23,035 nucleotides of DNA from Diaporthe sp. PMI_573 (lineage: Eukaryota; Ascomycota; Sordariomycetes; Diaporthales; Diaporthaceae). Location of the stretch: positions 1 through 23,035 of the forward strand of contig JAJTUP010000202.1 in NCBI GenBank assembly GCA_021399435.1, given 5' to 3'. Below are positions 1-10,424 of this stretch, in pieces. A program made the translations under genes and the position numbers. Below the pieces are notes generated by a model, which saw only the letters and a list, made by a program, of their open reading frames with translations, searched no databases and had not been told where the DNA came from. Numbering within the stretch: the first letter of the stretch is position 1; every line of letters starts with the position of its first letter.

Positions 1-621
1 TCCGCCCTTAACTAACTCCATCATATAGTTGACCCGGCTCTTCTCGCTTCGAAATGTAGCGTCATCTTCTTCAAACTTGGCGGCGAGGCTGCGAACCCAG
101 CGGTCAAAGACCTTCTCATCACCTTCAAAAATTTGCGGTTCCTTCCCGCGCGATTTGGCCTTATCGCTGTAATTAGGGTTTCTGTCATTGTCGATGGTCC
201 CGAATCGCTTAAAGGCAGGGAGCGCTGCCTGACCGGTCGGGTTGAAAGCAGTGCCCCCGAAGGCACTCTCAGCGGGGGTTATTTCCCGTCGGCTACGGTC
301 TTCAATGTCTTCAGCTACAGGCCGGGGAGCGGCTGGTGTGGCATGTCGGTTGCTTTGAATCGTTGCTTCCAAGCGGGCGATCGTGACTTCAAGCTGCTGT
401 ATCCTGTCCGCCTGTGCGGCCGCAGCGTTCTCGGCGTTCGACATGCTTCCTTCGTTCTCGGTCGACCTCTCTTCTCGGCTGGGCACGATGTTTTGCTCTT
501 CTTCGATTCTCCGCAGGGTCTCGTTCTCGGCGTTCTCGGCTTCTGACACAGGTGTCTCTTCGGGCGCGAGACGGTGTGATCTGCGGCTTGCCGGCGGGTA
601 TGTCTTTTTAATAGGAGTCGT
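1..621 (-). CDS. Gag-like N-terminal part of an LTR retrotransposon polyprotein (partial at both ends)
   Basis: An open frame runs on the minus strand from about 621 to the left edge of the window with no stop; its first in-frame ATG is at 444. It begins with a basic and acidic segment, followed by a coiled-coil-like stretch (heptads around 'RIQQLEVTIARLEATI'). It then has a gag-type block with 'EPQIFEGDEKVFDRWVRSL' and 'FRSEKSRVNYMMEL'. Fungal LTR-element Gag proteins typically show this pattern of a short 'F.GD...F..W...L' motif followed by a helical region. No LTR or primer-binding site precedes it. Instead it is joined directly to the truncated hAT transposase copy A, so its own 5' end, probably including the original start codon, appears lost. 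No zinc knuckle, protease or polymerase is visible, since the rest lies outside the window. Gypsy or Copia type cannot be decided. The frame shows no internal stop or shift, unlike most genes here. Confidence 0.6.
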
Positions 622-2204
622 TGATAAGTGCTTTCGCCATTTCTAGCTTGCCAAGTAAGAATTCGAATGCCTCGAGCACATCCGTCATACGGCCAAACGC
701 CTCGTTGGTACCAAACCGGCGTTTGCGGACTTGACCATCGCCTTGAAGGACCTTGATCACAACGTAAAAGTCGTCGAGGATACCGTCAAAGGCTCGGAGG
801 ACCTCCCAGTCGTTGTCGTTAATCATGCTCTTGGCTTCGAGGCAAGCAGGTATTTTGATCCCAGCCTGGCCTTTACGGGCTTCCTGGAATACCTTCTTTG
901 CCTTTAGCATGAACTCTTCGTAAAAAGGCTGCAACTTGAGCGCCCGTTTGATCATGTAGTATTGGGATAACCAACGGGTGTCGTTGTCGAGGAAGACTTC
1001 GAGCGGACGGAGCTTCTGAACCTCAGGATCAGTAGATGCATCGATAGAGTCTTGTTGCAACTGCTTGAGCAAGTTGGTCAATACATCTGATCGATGCACC
1101 CATACAACCCAGTTGTGAACCTTTCCAACGGGGCCTTTCTTCATCCATTCGTCGTGCGCCGCGCGCGCCAATAGCTCTCCTTTCTCGATAGATTCGTCAA
1201 ATGCCTCAACGTCCTTTCCAAACAGTAGAGCTTTTACCACCAGGTTAATGATATGCCCAACGCAGCGGGCGCGGCGATGGAGATGGTTGAAGCCGAGTTG
1301 ACCGCCGATAATTGCCATGGCAGTATCGTTATTACCCGCGTTGTCAAGTGTAAAATATCCGACCTTATCTTCTAGATCGAAAAAGCGAATGACGTCGAGC
1401 ATCTCAGTAGCAATGTGTTCGCCGGTATGGCGATTGATCAACTCTGGCAAACCAAGCACGACCTTCTGGGCTTGATTGCTGCTATCTCGATATACCGCCG
1501 TTATCCCGTATAGAGTATGGCGATTCCTCGTCCTTGCGCCGTCGAAAGCGATATGAACCTGGCCAGGTGCTGCCCGCAAGGCCTCTTTCACTCCGTCCTT
1601 GTGTGCCTCGAACTGTCGTACAGCTATTCGCCGTATCGTCTGCCTCGAGATATGGGCGTCTCTGACTGCAACTGATGGGTTTAGGTATTCGAAAATAGAA
1701 CGCAATCGAGGATTTTCCGCCTGACGGAAGGAGAGGTTGGAATCGACAATCCAGTTGACAAGGAGCCTCTGAAAGTGCCCGCGATCGAAGTGTTTGATCA
1801 TACTGTTGGCGATGGCTTGTTCTTTTGGATCATGCCGGTTGAGTTGCCAGAAGTCCGATAGAGGCAAATACTCGCTTCCCTCCCTTCTTGGTTGACGGCG
1901 CTATCCGTTTCACTTCCCCGTTGGATCCCAGTTACCGTGGGCCTTCCACCGGTGGTTTTCTGCGTTTTGGGTGCCCTTTGTACTCATAGGAAGCCGGCCG
2001 AGACTCTTTCTTGCGGATACATGGCACACAGACCCATTTTCGCTCGGTAGTCGACTGTATGTCCAGCCCGTAGTCCCACACCCAAGACCGCGTCTCGTTG
2101 CTTCTCTCCGAGAACAAGAAACCCTTGAAGATCTTGAAGACGTGGCTCTCTTCTTCGGCAGTCAGGTTCCCAGGTGTTAATGTAGTCGGTACGTCATGGG
2201 CCAT
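608..2204 (-). pseudogene. hAT-family transposase, copy A (Restless-like, truncated and broken)
   Basis: DNA transposase of the hAT superfamily, in two blocks. The N-terminal block (2204 to about 1975) has an 'SWVWDYGLDIQ' motif and the CxxC half of a BED zinc finger ('WVCVPC'). The matching H-x4-H half is found only after moving one frame, implying an extra base in the GGG near 1973-1976. Two in-frame stops follow (TGA at 1912-1910, TAG at 1903-1901), then the catalytic block opens (1867-608, 419 codons). Counting from the Met at 1867, it shows 'IAFDG' with D109, 'FTLDNAGNND' with D175, and the hAT CxxH motif 'RCVGH' (C202, H205). The frame stops at 608 directly against gag-like sequence. 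The C-terminal region with the third acidic catalytic residue and the dimerisation domain is therefore missing. The family call is confident; the element cannot encode a working transposase as read. Confidence 0.85.
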
Positions 2205-2440
2205 TTTCGACGTAGTAGCTGGTAATGGTATGAGTGAACAAATGATTGAAGCATCTATTGCGAGGATGCCCGATGCAGTGCTTGTAGTTTTTGAAATTGC
2301 GCGGCCAAGTTGACAGGCGAAGTAGCAGTGGTCCTATGGTCATGGGTCTAGTGGGCAGGTGATTTTATTTGTATTGGATTAGCACTCAGTTGCGATCGTA
2401 CGAAGCACCTTGCCTTGGCGGGATGACTAACCCCGTTTGC

Positions 2441-2459
2441 TAGCGTGGACAGCCCCCTG
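2441..2459 (-). repeat. Putative 5' terminal inverted repeat of hAT copy A
   Basis: Read on the minus strand this is CAGGGGGCTGTCCACGCTA. A CAGGG-type start is usual for fungal hAT ends, and it lies 255 bp upstream of the first Met of copy A. The partner end was lost with the truncation at about 608, so neither the repeat nor the target duplication can be confirmed. Confidence 0.5.
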
Positions 2460-2732
2460 AGGTCTGTCACGCTTAGCTCCCCCTCGTTTTATTCAGGTCT
2501 TTGCAATAATACTGTTTTCGTCTACCCATACATACCAAGTCATGGCATACCGTGGTCTCTGAATACGATAGAACCGTAGAAGTACCCATGTATTCCGGAT
2601 ATATAAGCATGGTATTATATTTTTTGCCCGCCTCCTTAAAACCTCTATGTCGATCCTGATGCCATGTTCAATCTCTAAACTTGTGCTTCTCACAATTCAA
2701 TGGGCAGATCTATCGTATAGACGTTAAAGCGT
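2460..2732. other. Intergenic, no gene seen
   Basis: Rather AT-rich sequence between the presumed hAT A end and the next gene. No convincing coding frame, RNA gene or repeat was seen. Confidence 0.5.
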
Positions 2733-3813
2733 TTGCTGGGGGTGAAGATGAGGGCTGTTGATACGTCATCGCCTGTGGGCGTGTTGTACAGACAGTGGCG
2801 CAACGGTGGCGGGCCGTGCCAAGACCTACCAGCACCTATCCACGCCATAGATATTTCTCCTTCTCTTTCCAGAAGTGAGTTTCATAGTAATTGGCCCTGC
2901 GCTCATGATAACCAAGACTCATTGCAATGGAATCTGGCTTGGGGTTCCCCAGGGAACGCTTCTAAGCGTGTCGTGCAGTACGCAGGGTTGGTGACTACGT
3001 TGAGGACGTATGACTGTCAGCCCCTCGAGCTTGGTTCCATATGCGTTGATCCAGAATGCAATGAGACTCATGGCTCCAAACAGCCGGACAAGCGCCTTTC
3101 CCGAGTGAATCTCAAAAAGATGATGAGAAACAGCAAATGCGGATTGATTGTGGACGGTTTATGGGGTGAAGCTGATCTCGTCTTCCCATTCGCTGTGTAT
3201 AAAGCGAAGAAAAATTCTACGAGTCTTAACGCTGCTCTGGACCAAGTCTATCACGCCTGCAGGATCTATCTAGCCATGCTAGACGAATTGGCTCGGAGCC
3301 CTGAGAATGTCACCGAATACCAAACAGAAGAAAGTAGTAGATACCAAATGTTTGCATTTGTATTATGCCACTCTCTTTGGCAAGTTCTCGTAGCGTGGAA
3401 TGAAGCAAGAGCTTATGTAAGTATGGACTTTGACTAGCTGAACAAGAAAATCTACAAATTGCTAACTAGAATATTATTGCAGATGCTAGAAACAATTTGG
3501 GAAGGCGATGTACAGCATTTCGACCGCGCGTCTGAATTAATTTCACATAGTGGACCAGATACAGGACTACGCCACACACACTTACCGCCACTTTGTGATG
3601 AAGAGCCTGGAGGCATGGCATGCTCGTCATACAAGAACCTTTACATTTTCTTCGGCTGGGTCCACAAATGCAACTGGTTCAGGAGACACTGCTACATGGG
3701 TTATAATGAAGGGGCAGTCCGAACAGTTCAAAAGAGAAAGAGCGGCCGAGACTCGAAGACATGCTAAGAATCTTCGTGAGGTCAGGGCAGTGCGGGCTGC
3801 AGGGGGAAAATGA
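2733..3813 (+). pseudogene. Conserved fungal protein of unknown function, two exons, frameshifted
   Basis: Exon 1 is 2733-3416. The intron is 3417-3482 (66 bp): GTAAGT donor, CTAAC branch point at 3462-3466, TTGCAG acceptor. Exon 2 starts at 3483 in phase 0 with 'MLETIWEGDV'. The frame carrying the rest of the pattern ('DYATHTYRHFVMKSLEAW', then a basic helical tail ending at the TGA at 3811-3813) is one base further on. Exon 2 therefore has a one-base insertion (or two-base loss) near 3535-3550. The protein would be about 335 residues, soluble, with no signal peptide. From memory it resembles a widespread family of uncharacterised fungal proteins with 'VFPFAVYEAKK', 'QIYHACRTYLAML' and 'ESSRYQLFAF' blocks. 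Here the first block reads 'LVFPFAVYKAKK' (K157). The first ~95 residues are poorly recognisable and the start is uncertain. Function unknown; a nuclease-like fold is possible (see findings). Confidence 0.6.
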
Positions 3814-5023
3814 AGAAACGATTGGGAGGCCGTCTACGTCGAGCTGGTATCACGAAATGAGAGCGGGTTGCGAGGAAAGAAGCGTCTAAGTATGGACGTG
3901 GGACCAGCGAGAGGGGGAATTTTTCGTAGATCACCGCCATGCATTCACGTTTGGATGTAAAATTCAAATATGAAATTTATCGTAAAATACTACTAGTGTC
4001 ACGGCACTGGGCGGACTGGCCCCCTGGGGCACCCGACCATGGCGGCAGATCGGACTACAAGGCACCCAAGGCATTGGATTCATACCAAAATCAAGGAGGA
4101 GGTATGCTACCTTCATCTGGTTTCCATCAGGACTGCTGGGGCGCTCGAGGATGAAGAGATGGTGTTGCCAAACATTGATAAAGTGATAATCAACCCACTC
4201 TCATTCATTCTACCGAGCGCAGTGTCTTAGCTACAGGATGACCAACAATAGAGGCTCCCGGTTTTTGCAGCCTCTGCAAGACCTCCTCTACCTACCAGGT
4301 ATACACGAAACAACAAGGCCGCAGAAGAAACGCGGTAAGGACGAGATGGAAACAGTGGAGGAAGTGAAGGACTTTGCGCGAGAGGAAGGACCGGTGAACA
4401 GAATGAGATCGAGCCAAATTACCGTATAAAACGCTGAAGTCCAGGGCGACAAAACAAGATTTCCAAGCAAGACTGAAACGAGCTCCTTTGTACAATCGGT
4501 GGCAGAAAGGCTCCGGCTCTCCGACCCGGAAACAAGGTATTGTTGAATGGCCTTTGCCATATGGCGATAGTACGTACGTACGTAGGGGTCTGTTGGTTGG
4601 TTCTGATTGTATTGCTTGCTTAGGGAAACGGGTGTACTATCGTACGAAGGGGAAGAGGCCACTCTTCCCCAGCCGGGCCCCCGGCTGACTAAGCACACCC
4701 AACCTATCGAACTACGTGCGATCCAACCAGGTGCTATTCCAACAGTATTTTAAAACTACTCTATTTCTACATCTAGGCTATTGACCGAACGTTCTTTCTT
4801 CCCTCTATTTTCTCCCTTCGTCCCCTTTCTCGCGCGTGCGACGTCTTTTCTGAGATCTCGCCGTCCTCCCCATCGCCGTCCTTGTCCTTGTGGGCCCCAC
4901 CACTAGGCAGGTATTGCACGTCTCTACCAATATGTAACGTGTTGCCCCCCCCCCCACAATCTCCTTGCCCGTCGCTGTAACAAAAGAAACAAGTATTTGG
5001 CAGTCCAGGCTCATAACAGGTCA
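3814..5023. other. Intergenic region, no convincing gene
   Basis: About 1.2 kb with only short, unrelated open frames on both strands. Small features are a TACG microsatellite at about 4570-4584 and an 11-base C run at 4945-4955. A CT-rich stretch at about 4800-4870 probably lies in the 3' flank of the BCS1-like fragment. No RNA gene or transposon end could be supported. Confidence 0.45.
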
Positions 5024-5480
5024 TTAATCTTTCCTCCCAGTCGCCACCGCCAGTAATCTCTTCTTCTCGAGAGTTTCCTTCTCGGCCAGCGTAGTTTTCT
5101 TCCATTCCTCTGCGTCGTCGACGCCCTTCTTGGGGTCGCCGAAGATAGTCACGCAGTAGTTCTCGAGGTCGGCCCCGCTGAGCACCTCGCCTCCGAGACG
5201 CTGCCCAAACAGCTTGGCCAGCTGCGCCGCCTCCTCCGAGCTGAGCTGGTTCATGGGATCTTCTGGTTCCTTCTCCTTCTTCTCTTGCCCGTCCGTTTCC
5301 TTGCCGTCCTTCTCCTTCTCCTTCCCGCTCGCCTCGTTTCCGCCTTCGGGGCCGAAGAAGCGGAGGAACATCTGCTCGGCCATTTCGTTGGTGGCCAGGC
5401 CGCATTCGACTTTGACGTCGACGCGTCCGGGGCGGAGGAGAGCCTTGTCGAGAGCCTCCTCGCGATAACTGTCTTCAGTC
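5024..5480 (-). pseudogene. BCS1-like AAA ATPase, C-terminal fragment
   Basis: BCS1 proteins are mitochondrial inner-membrane AAA chaperones that help insert the Rieske protein into respiratory complex III; fungi carry many BCS1-like paralogues. The recognisable part starts at 'LDKALLRPGRVDVKVECGLA', the conserved segment after the AAA sensor region. It continues with 'EMAEQMFLRFFGPEG', a Lys/Glu-rich low-complexity linker and the helical C-terminal lid ('VLSGADLENYCVTIFGDPKKGVDDAEEW'), ending at a stop at 5024-5026. The BCS1 N-terminal domain, Walker A, Walker B and the sensor asparagine are all absent. The open frame extends upstream to 5749, but residues before 'LDKALL' do not resemble BCS1 and I do not recognise them. 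This is therefore a truncated piece, not a working ATPase. It lies head-to-head with the Helitron gene, whose ATG is 10 bp from the end of the open frame. Confidence 0.75.
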
Positions 5481-6094
5481 TCACCTTTCACCCAATATGA
5501 CGGATTCTGATTTCCTATCCTCAGGATATCGTCAAGCTTTGCCTTGAGCGTCATAGCATCAGCCCGTTGGATCTGTGTGTTAACATCAAACTTCTGCGGC
5601 TTGCCCTTCTCGAACGTCGGGGGCCCCAATCTGACAACCAGCAATCTTGTTCTAACAACCTCGAGAAGATTACCTTTATCGTTCATATTTATAATACTAT
5701 TTGGCTTAATACACATGATTACACACCCTAAGAATATTCGTACATACACTGTCTTGTAATGGATTCGTCATTATCTGCTCTACTTGAAAGGTTACGTGGT
5801 CGAACGCCTGGCAGCATACTCAGCAGTCTCGGGCTGAAGACGTACAATGATATCTTTGGTGCGGGAAACTCGAATACAAACGCAACACCAAGAGAATCAC
5901 ATTCTACTGTCCAACCAGGCACACCCGGTCGTATTCCGGGTGTCCAGCCTGTGGGCCCGGCATTAAGGAGGTCGCTCCCTACTGTCCAACCGAGTACACC
6001 TGGTGATATTCCAGAACCCGTACCCATAGACCCGGCACTAGAGGGACCACAATCAACGGGCCAACCAAGCAAACCAGGCAATCACCAACAATAC

Positions 6095-6469
6095 CAATCA
6101 AGTGTAAATCAAATCGACAATGCCAATGCGCAAACACAGGCGGCAGGAATCTGGATGAGCCGGCCACCACCAGGGAGCACGATGCCGACACAAGTGCCTC
6201 CAAGAAAAAGAGGCAGACCGCGAGGTTCTCGTGCACCAAGGCGGAGAGATGTTCGAGAAGGAAATCGGGTGCAGGAACATCAGCCAAGTGCATACGAAGT
6301 CGACACCATCAATACTCAAATACAGGGACCTGAAAGCTGGATGAGTCGACCGCCGCCAAGGAGTACGACACCAATACAGGCGCCTCCAAGATCAAGAGGC
6401 AAACCGCGAACTTCTCGTTCATCAAGACGGAAAGATGCCCGGGAAAGAAACTGGCGGCAAAGGAGACAA
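6095..6469 (+). repeat. Tandem duplication encoding AT-hook-like modules within the Helitron gene
   Basis: Two adjacent segments of about 62 codons share the order 'WMSRPPP.ST.P.Q.PPR', then a basic motif, then 'SR..RR.D.RE.N'. The first copy has a canonical AT-hook core ('KRGRPRG'). The second has a degenerate one ('SRGKPRT'). Such motifs bind the minor groove of AT-rich DNA. Confidence 0.7.
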
Positions 6470-9193
6470 ACACAACAGCAAAGACCACTGGTTGCCGCGG
6501 GGACATCTCCAGCCAATTCCCAGTTGCCCTCTAATGCTCCACTGCAACGGCTCATAGCACCAAACCCCACACAAGTTGCAGAGATAACCAACGCGAGCCA
6601 ATATCACCTGCACAGTGCACTTGGCATGCAGCAATGTATGAGCATTCTAAGCATTTCAGATGTGGATCAACATGGCAATCCAAGGCGTGGAGCTAACCAA
6701 CACAAATATGGACAAAACAATCAACAAGAATCACACTCAGAAACATTTCCAACGCCTACAGAGGCAGTAGAGACGAGCAATACAGGCAGATCTCACCCAG
6801 AGGATAAAGTGGATCGATGTGGATGTATGGCAAGACTGAGGTTTCAAGATGGCCAACAAGAAGTTGGCGCAAAACGCAAGGCTGATCAACACGGACAAGA
6901 ACAAAACAAAAGGCAAAATCGAACACGAGTTGAGGACAGCAACCTTGAAGAGCAAACCCAGGCATTAGAGAGGGCCATTGAGCATCTGGAAGACGAATTT
7001 ACAGAGAAGGAGAGAATATCGTACACAAAGGATTGGCGTAAGCCGGTCCCCCGTGAGAGGAATATATCCACAGTCATGGACTTTTATCAAGCATTTCACA
7101 ACATGGACACCCTACCCATACACACATGCATGATATGCTATCAGAAGATCAGCACCATGGAGATGAAAGAGCTTAGCTGGGAAGAGTGGACGAATAGCGC
7201 AGCGATGAATAGTTGCCGCACGTATTCATGTCCTGATTGCTTCCCTGTTGGCAAGGCTATACCGAGCTGCGAAAACTGTGCAATGAAGATCCGCGAATGC
7301 AATATGGCGCGGGGCGGGAACGTGCATCAAGCACTTGGTTGCGAGCACATGTACCCGGATGCTCTCAGAGACTTGACATTGGTTGAGGAGAAGCTGATTG
7401 CACTCAACACCCATTTCGGTTTCGTTGCAAGAATCAAAGTGACAAAAAGCACCAAACAGAGTACGGCATATGCACGCCATGTGAAGGGTCATATAACTGT
7501 GTTTCCAAACAATGTTCAAGACTTGGTTACCACAGTACTACCACATCCGCTTCTACAATCTTTGGAGGACATCCATATATCCTGGCATGGGCCGCAGAGG
7601 CCAGCCCCCAGCGATCTATCCAAGTTGCTCTCAGTCCGACGAGGAGCTGTGGAACGGGCGTTGCTTTGGCTAAAAGAATTTAACCCCCACTACCGGCACA
7701 TCCAAATCGACAAAGCCGAGTTGGATAGTTGGGGAGAGCCGGCGCATGGGGTTCCGAGCCAGATCTATGACAGGATAGAGAGAGATGAACCATCTGCATG
7801 GGAAGAAACGCGAACAGCGCACATCGTGCCCCCAGCAGAACGTGGAATGGATGACACTGGGCCTCAGTCACTCGAACAGATTGTGGACGGGCTGGGCAGA
7901 GCGTATGATGAGAATGATGTAAGTTACGACGAGGATCAGCAGCTCTATGACGAGCGCAGTAGGGAGGAGCTCGAGTATGAGGGCATGGGAAGCTTTCTTG
8001 ATGAGATCCTTGCATCTGGTATGTTTCCACTGGATACAGCACCGCGAGCAACCGATGCCGATAAACTGCAATTTGCTGTTGATACAATCCGAGGTGGACA
8101 CACAAATGCGCAAACACAGCCGCCCAACCAGCCGACTGGGAGCGCGCAGGATTCGCACCTTGAGCCATACATTCACATTTCAAGAGGCAATGAGTTTGCA
8201 GATAGCAATGATCTCTGGCATCTTGCAAAAGCATTTCCAACACTATTCCCGTTCGGTTTCGGTGGGCCACGGTGTAAGGAAGAGATGGAATCGGAGCTGC
8301 GGAAGAACAGTGTCCAGCTCACAGGTCATGTCCGTGATAGAGACAGTATTGGAGAGGGTGGAGAGGGTGGAGAGGATGCGATTCCCCCAACACGTAACCT
8401 CGGACTTCACGCATGGATGAAGAAAGTGCTGCAAAGACATGGTGGTCGCTTTGCCAATCATCCGGCATTTTCGTTCCTAGTCTTTAACATAGAGGTTCGG
8501 TCTAGGAATAGAGGAGTAAGTATGGTGAGCGTGCGACGGAACGATTTTCCTGAGGTTGAGAGGATCATTCAGTTGTTAACACTAGAGAGACTGGCGGAAG
8601 TGCAAAAGGAGTTAGAGGCTGGCAGGAGCACCCGAGATGAAGACATCAAAACGCTCCTGCGATACATCTCATACTTTGGCCACAAACAGGCCATGTCGCA
8701 GGAGTCGCGGCTAGCCATGCGCAGAAAGATTAAAGCGCTCATCATCAGATACGGTATACCGGCGATTTGGTTTACGCTGAACCCTAATGACATTACGAAC
8801 CCGGTAAAACTGCGTCTGGCGGCATACCGAAAGGAGGACAAGGCTGGCGCGGAAGCAACCCTGCTTCGGGCCCTTCAGGATAGGTATGAGAGAGTGAAGC
8901 TGGCGATAACCGACCCCATAAGCTCTGCCATCTTCTTCCACCGCGAAGTAGAGATGTTCTTTGAGCATTACGTCAAGGTTGGGGAGGAATCTGTGTTTGG
9001 TCAGATTGGACAGCATTTCGCCGCCGTCGAAACCAACGAACGCGGTGCTCTTCATGTCCATGGTTTGCTATGGCTCGAGGGGAACTTGGAGCTCGGAAAC
9101 TTCATCGGTGCTCATGGAAACGGGGAGGATGATGAGAGTGCGGCGATGGAACGGGAAGGAATCCTGAAATATCTCGATTCTGTCTTTACCGAG

Positions 9194-9259
9194 GCATGTG
9201 CATCCATATATCCACGTCACCAAAAGCCAACGCAGGTCGGAAGCTAAACTATTATCTAG
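9194..9259 (+). other. Probable GC-AG intron in the Helitron gene
   Basis: The Rep reading frame meets TAA (9245) and TAG (9257) but resumes in the same frame afterwards. Removing 9194-9259 (66 bp, phase 0) removes both stops. It joins 'DSVFTE' to 'DLDETAAFSEE', matching the usual continuity of fungal Helitron proteins as I recall it. The donor reads GAG|GCATGT, a GC donor otherwise close to GTATGT. An AGCTAAAC branch-like site lies just before the TCTAG acceptor. The only GT-AG option that keeps frame would be 24 bp, too short for a normal intron. Confidence 0.6.
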
Positions 9260-10365
9260 GACCTGGACGAAACCGCTGCCTTTAGTGAGGAGAGCGAGAC
9301 TAGGGTAGTTTACGACAACATATCCCACTTGATGATCGATACGGGGCGCTTCTCTGAACAGTTTGACGATGAAGCCCACTTTTGCGCGGGCAGGGTCCAG
9401 ATGCATGTCCATACCGCAACTTGTGTCAAATACTCCCACAACAAGGAGGGAGCAAAGAAGCCCACGTGTCGATTCCATGCGCCTTGGAAGCTCTTTAGGA
9501 AAAGCGAATTTGGCGCGGATGGTATACTTCGGCTCCAACGCTCACATCCCATGATCAACCGATGGAGCAAGTCAATGGCGGTTGGGTTGCGGCACAATCA
9601 CGACATCTCCTTCATCGGAACCCAAAGCAAGACAATGGCGCTGATCTACTACTTGACAAACTACGCCACAAAAATCGAATATCCGATCTGGAAGAGGGTG
9701 GCCATAGCAGCAGAGCTCTTCCCGAGTATCAGCACAACCAGCGCCGTCGGGCTTAGTGCAACAACTGCAAACTACGAAGCCAAGGCAAATATAAACCGCC
9801 AGTATCTAATGAGAATCGCAAACCGAATATTCACCGAGAGGCCATTATCGCAGGTGGAGGTGATTGCGCACTTCTTGGATTTCCCAAGTGAGTTCTCGAG
9901 TACCAAACAATGGTCATATGTGAATATGACAATGGTATACTGGGCAATACTCCGACGCTGGCAGTATCTCCAGCAATGCAGTACCGGTAGCACTTTAGGC
10001 GACGACGATGATGGACCTATCGAGAACATAGGTGGCAATGGCAACGGCAACGACGCGGAAGCCAGCGCGGAGAGGGTCTTGGTGGGAAGCGATGGCAAGA
10101 AGCTACCATACATTGAAGCCTACCACCACCGTGGAGAGGTGCTGCAGACATTATGCTTCTATGACTACGTGTCGCTTGTTACATTACAAAAGAGGATAGA
10201 TCAATCTTCCAAGGAGTTGGTGAAGATAGAATTTGAAAGGAACTGGAAGCCGGGAAGGGACTGGGTGCAGGTTCTAAGACCCCCGGGGAAGTATGCAGTG
10301 CCATGCATCAACGGCTTTCTCGATATGGACTTTGATATTGACACAAACACAGACAGATACCGCAG

Positions 10366-10424
10366 GTAAGCACAAGCCATAGAGCAGATGGGATGGATAA
10401 ACAAGGAGCATACACTAATATTAG
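10366..10424 (+). other. Intron in the Helitron gene
   Basis: A 59-bp intron with a GTAAGC donor, an ACTAAT branch-like site and a TTAG acceptor. Splicing changes frame as needed (phase 2), avoiding the TAA at the donor, and joins 'DRYR' to 'STRAAVQHLALFVPWE', the conserved Helitron block. Confidence 0.75.

Noticed and set aside
133..646. Plus-strand open frames of 65-137 codons
   Set aside because: They are antisense to the gag-like minus-strand frame, which has coherent protein features.
3798..4026. A possible hAT MITE between CAGGGGG (3798) and CCCCCTG (4026)
   Set aside because: Only 7 bp shared at the ends and the flanking octamers do not match.
4288..4698. 136-codon minus-strand open frame
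   Set aside because: No recognisable motif and a composition like random translation; overlapping frames on both strands are equally open.
4773..5405. Arg/Gly/Glu-rich 210-codon minus-strand frame
   Set aside because: Shadow of the BCS1-like fragment and its 3' flank in another frame; its composition reflects the low-complexity Lys/Glu linker.
9245..9259. TAA and TAG as inactivating (perhaps RIP-derived) stops in the Helitron
   Set aside because: A 66-bp GC-AG intron removes both and restores continuity, which fits better than two independent nonsense mutations.
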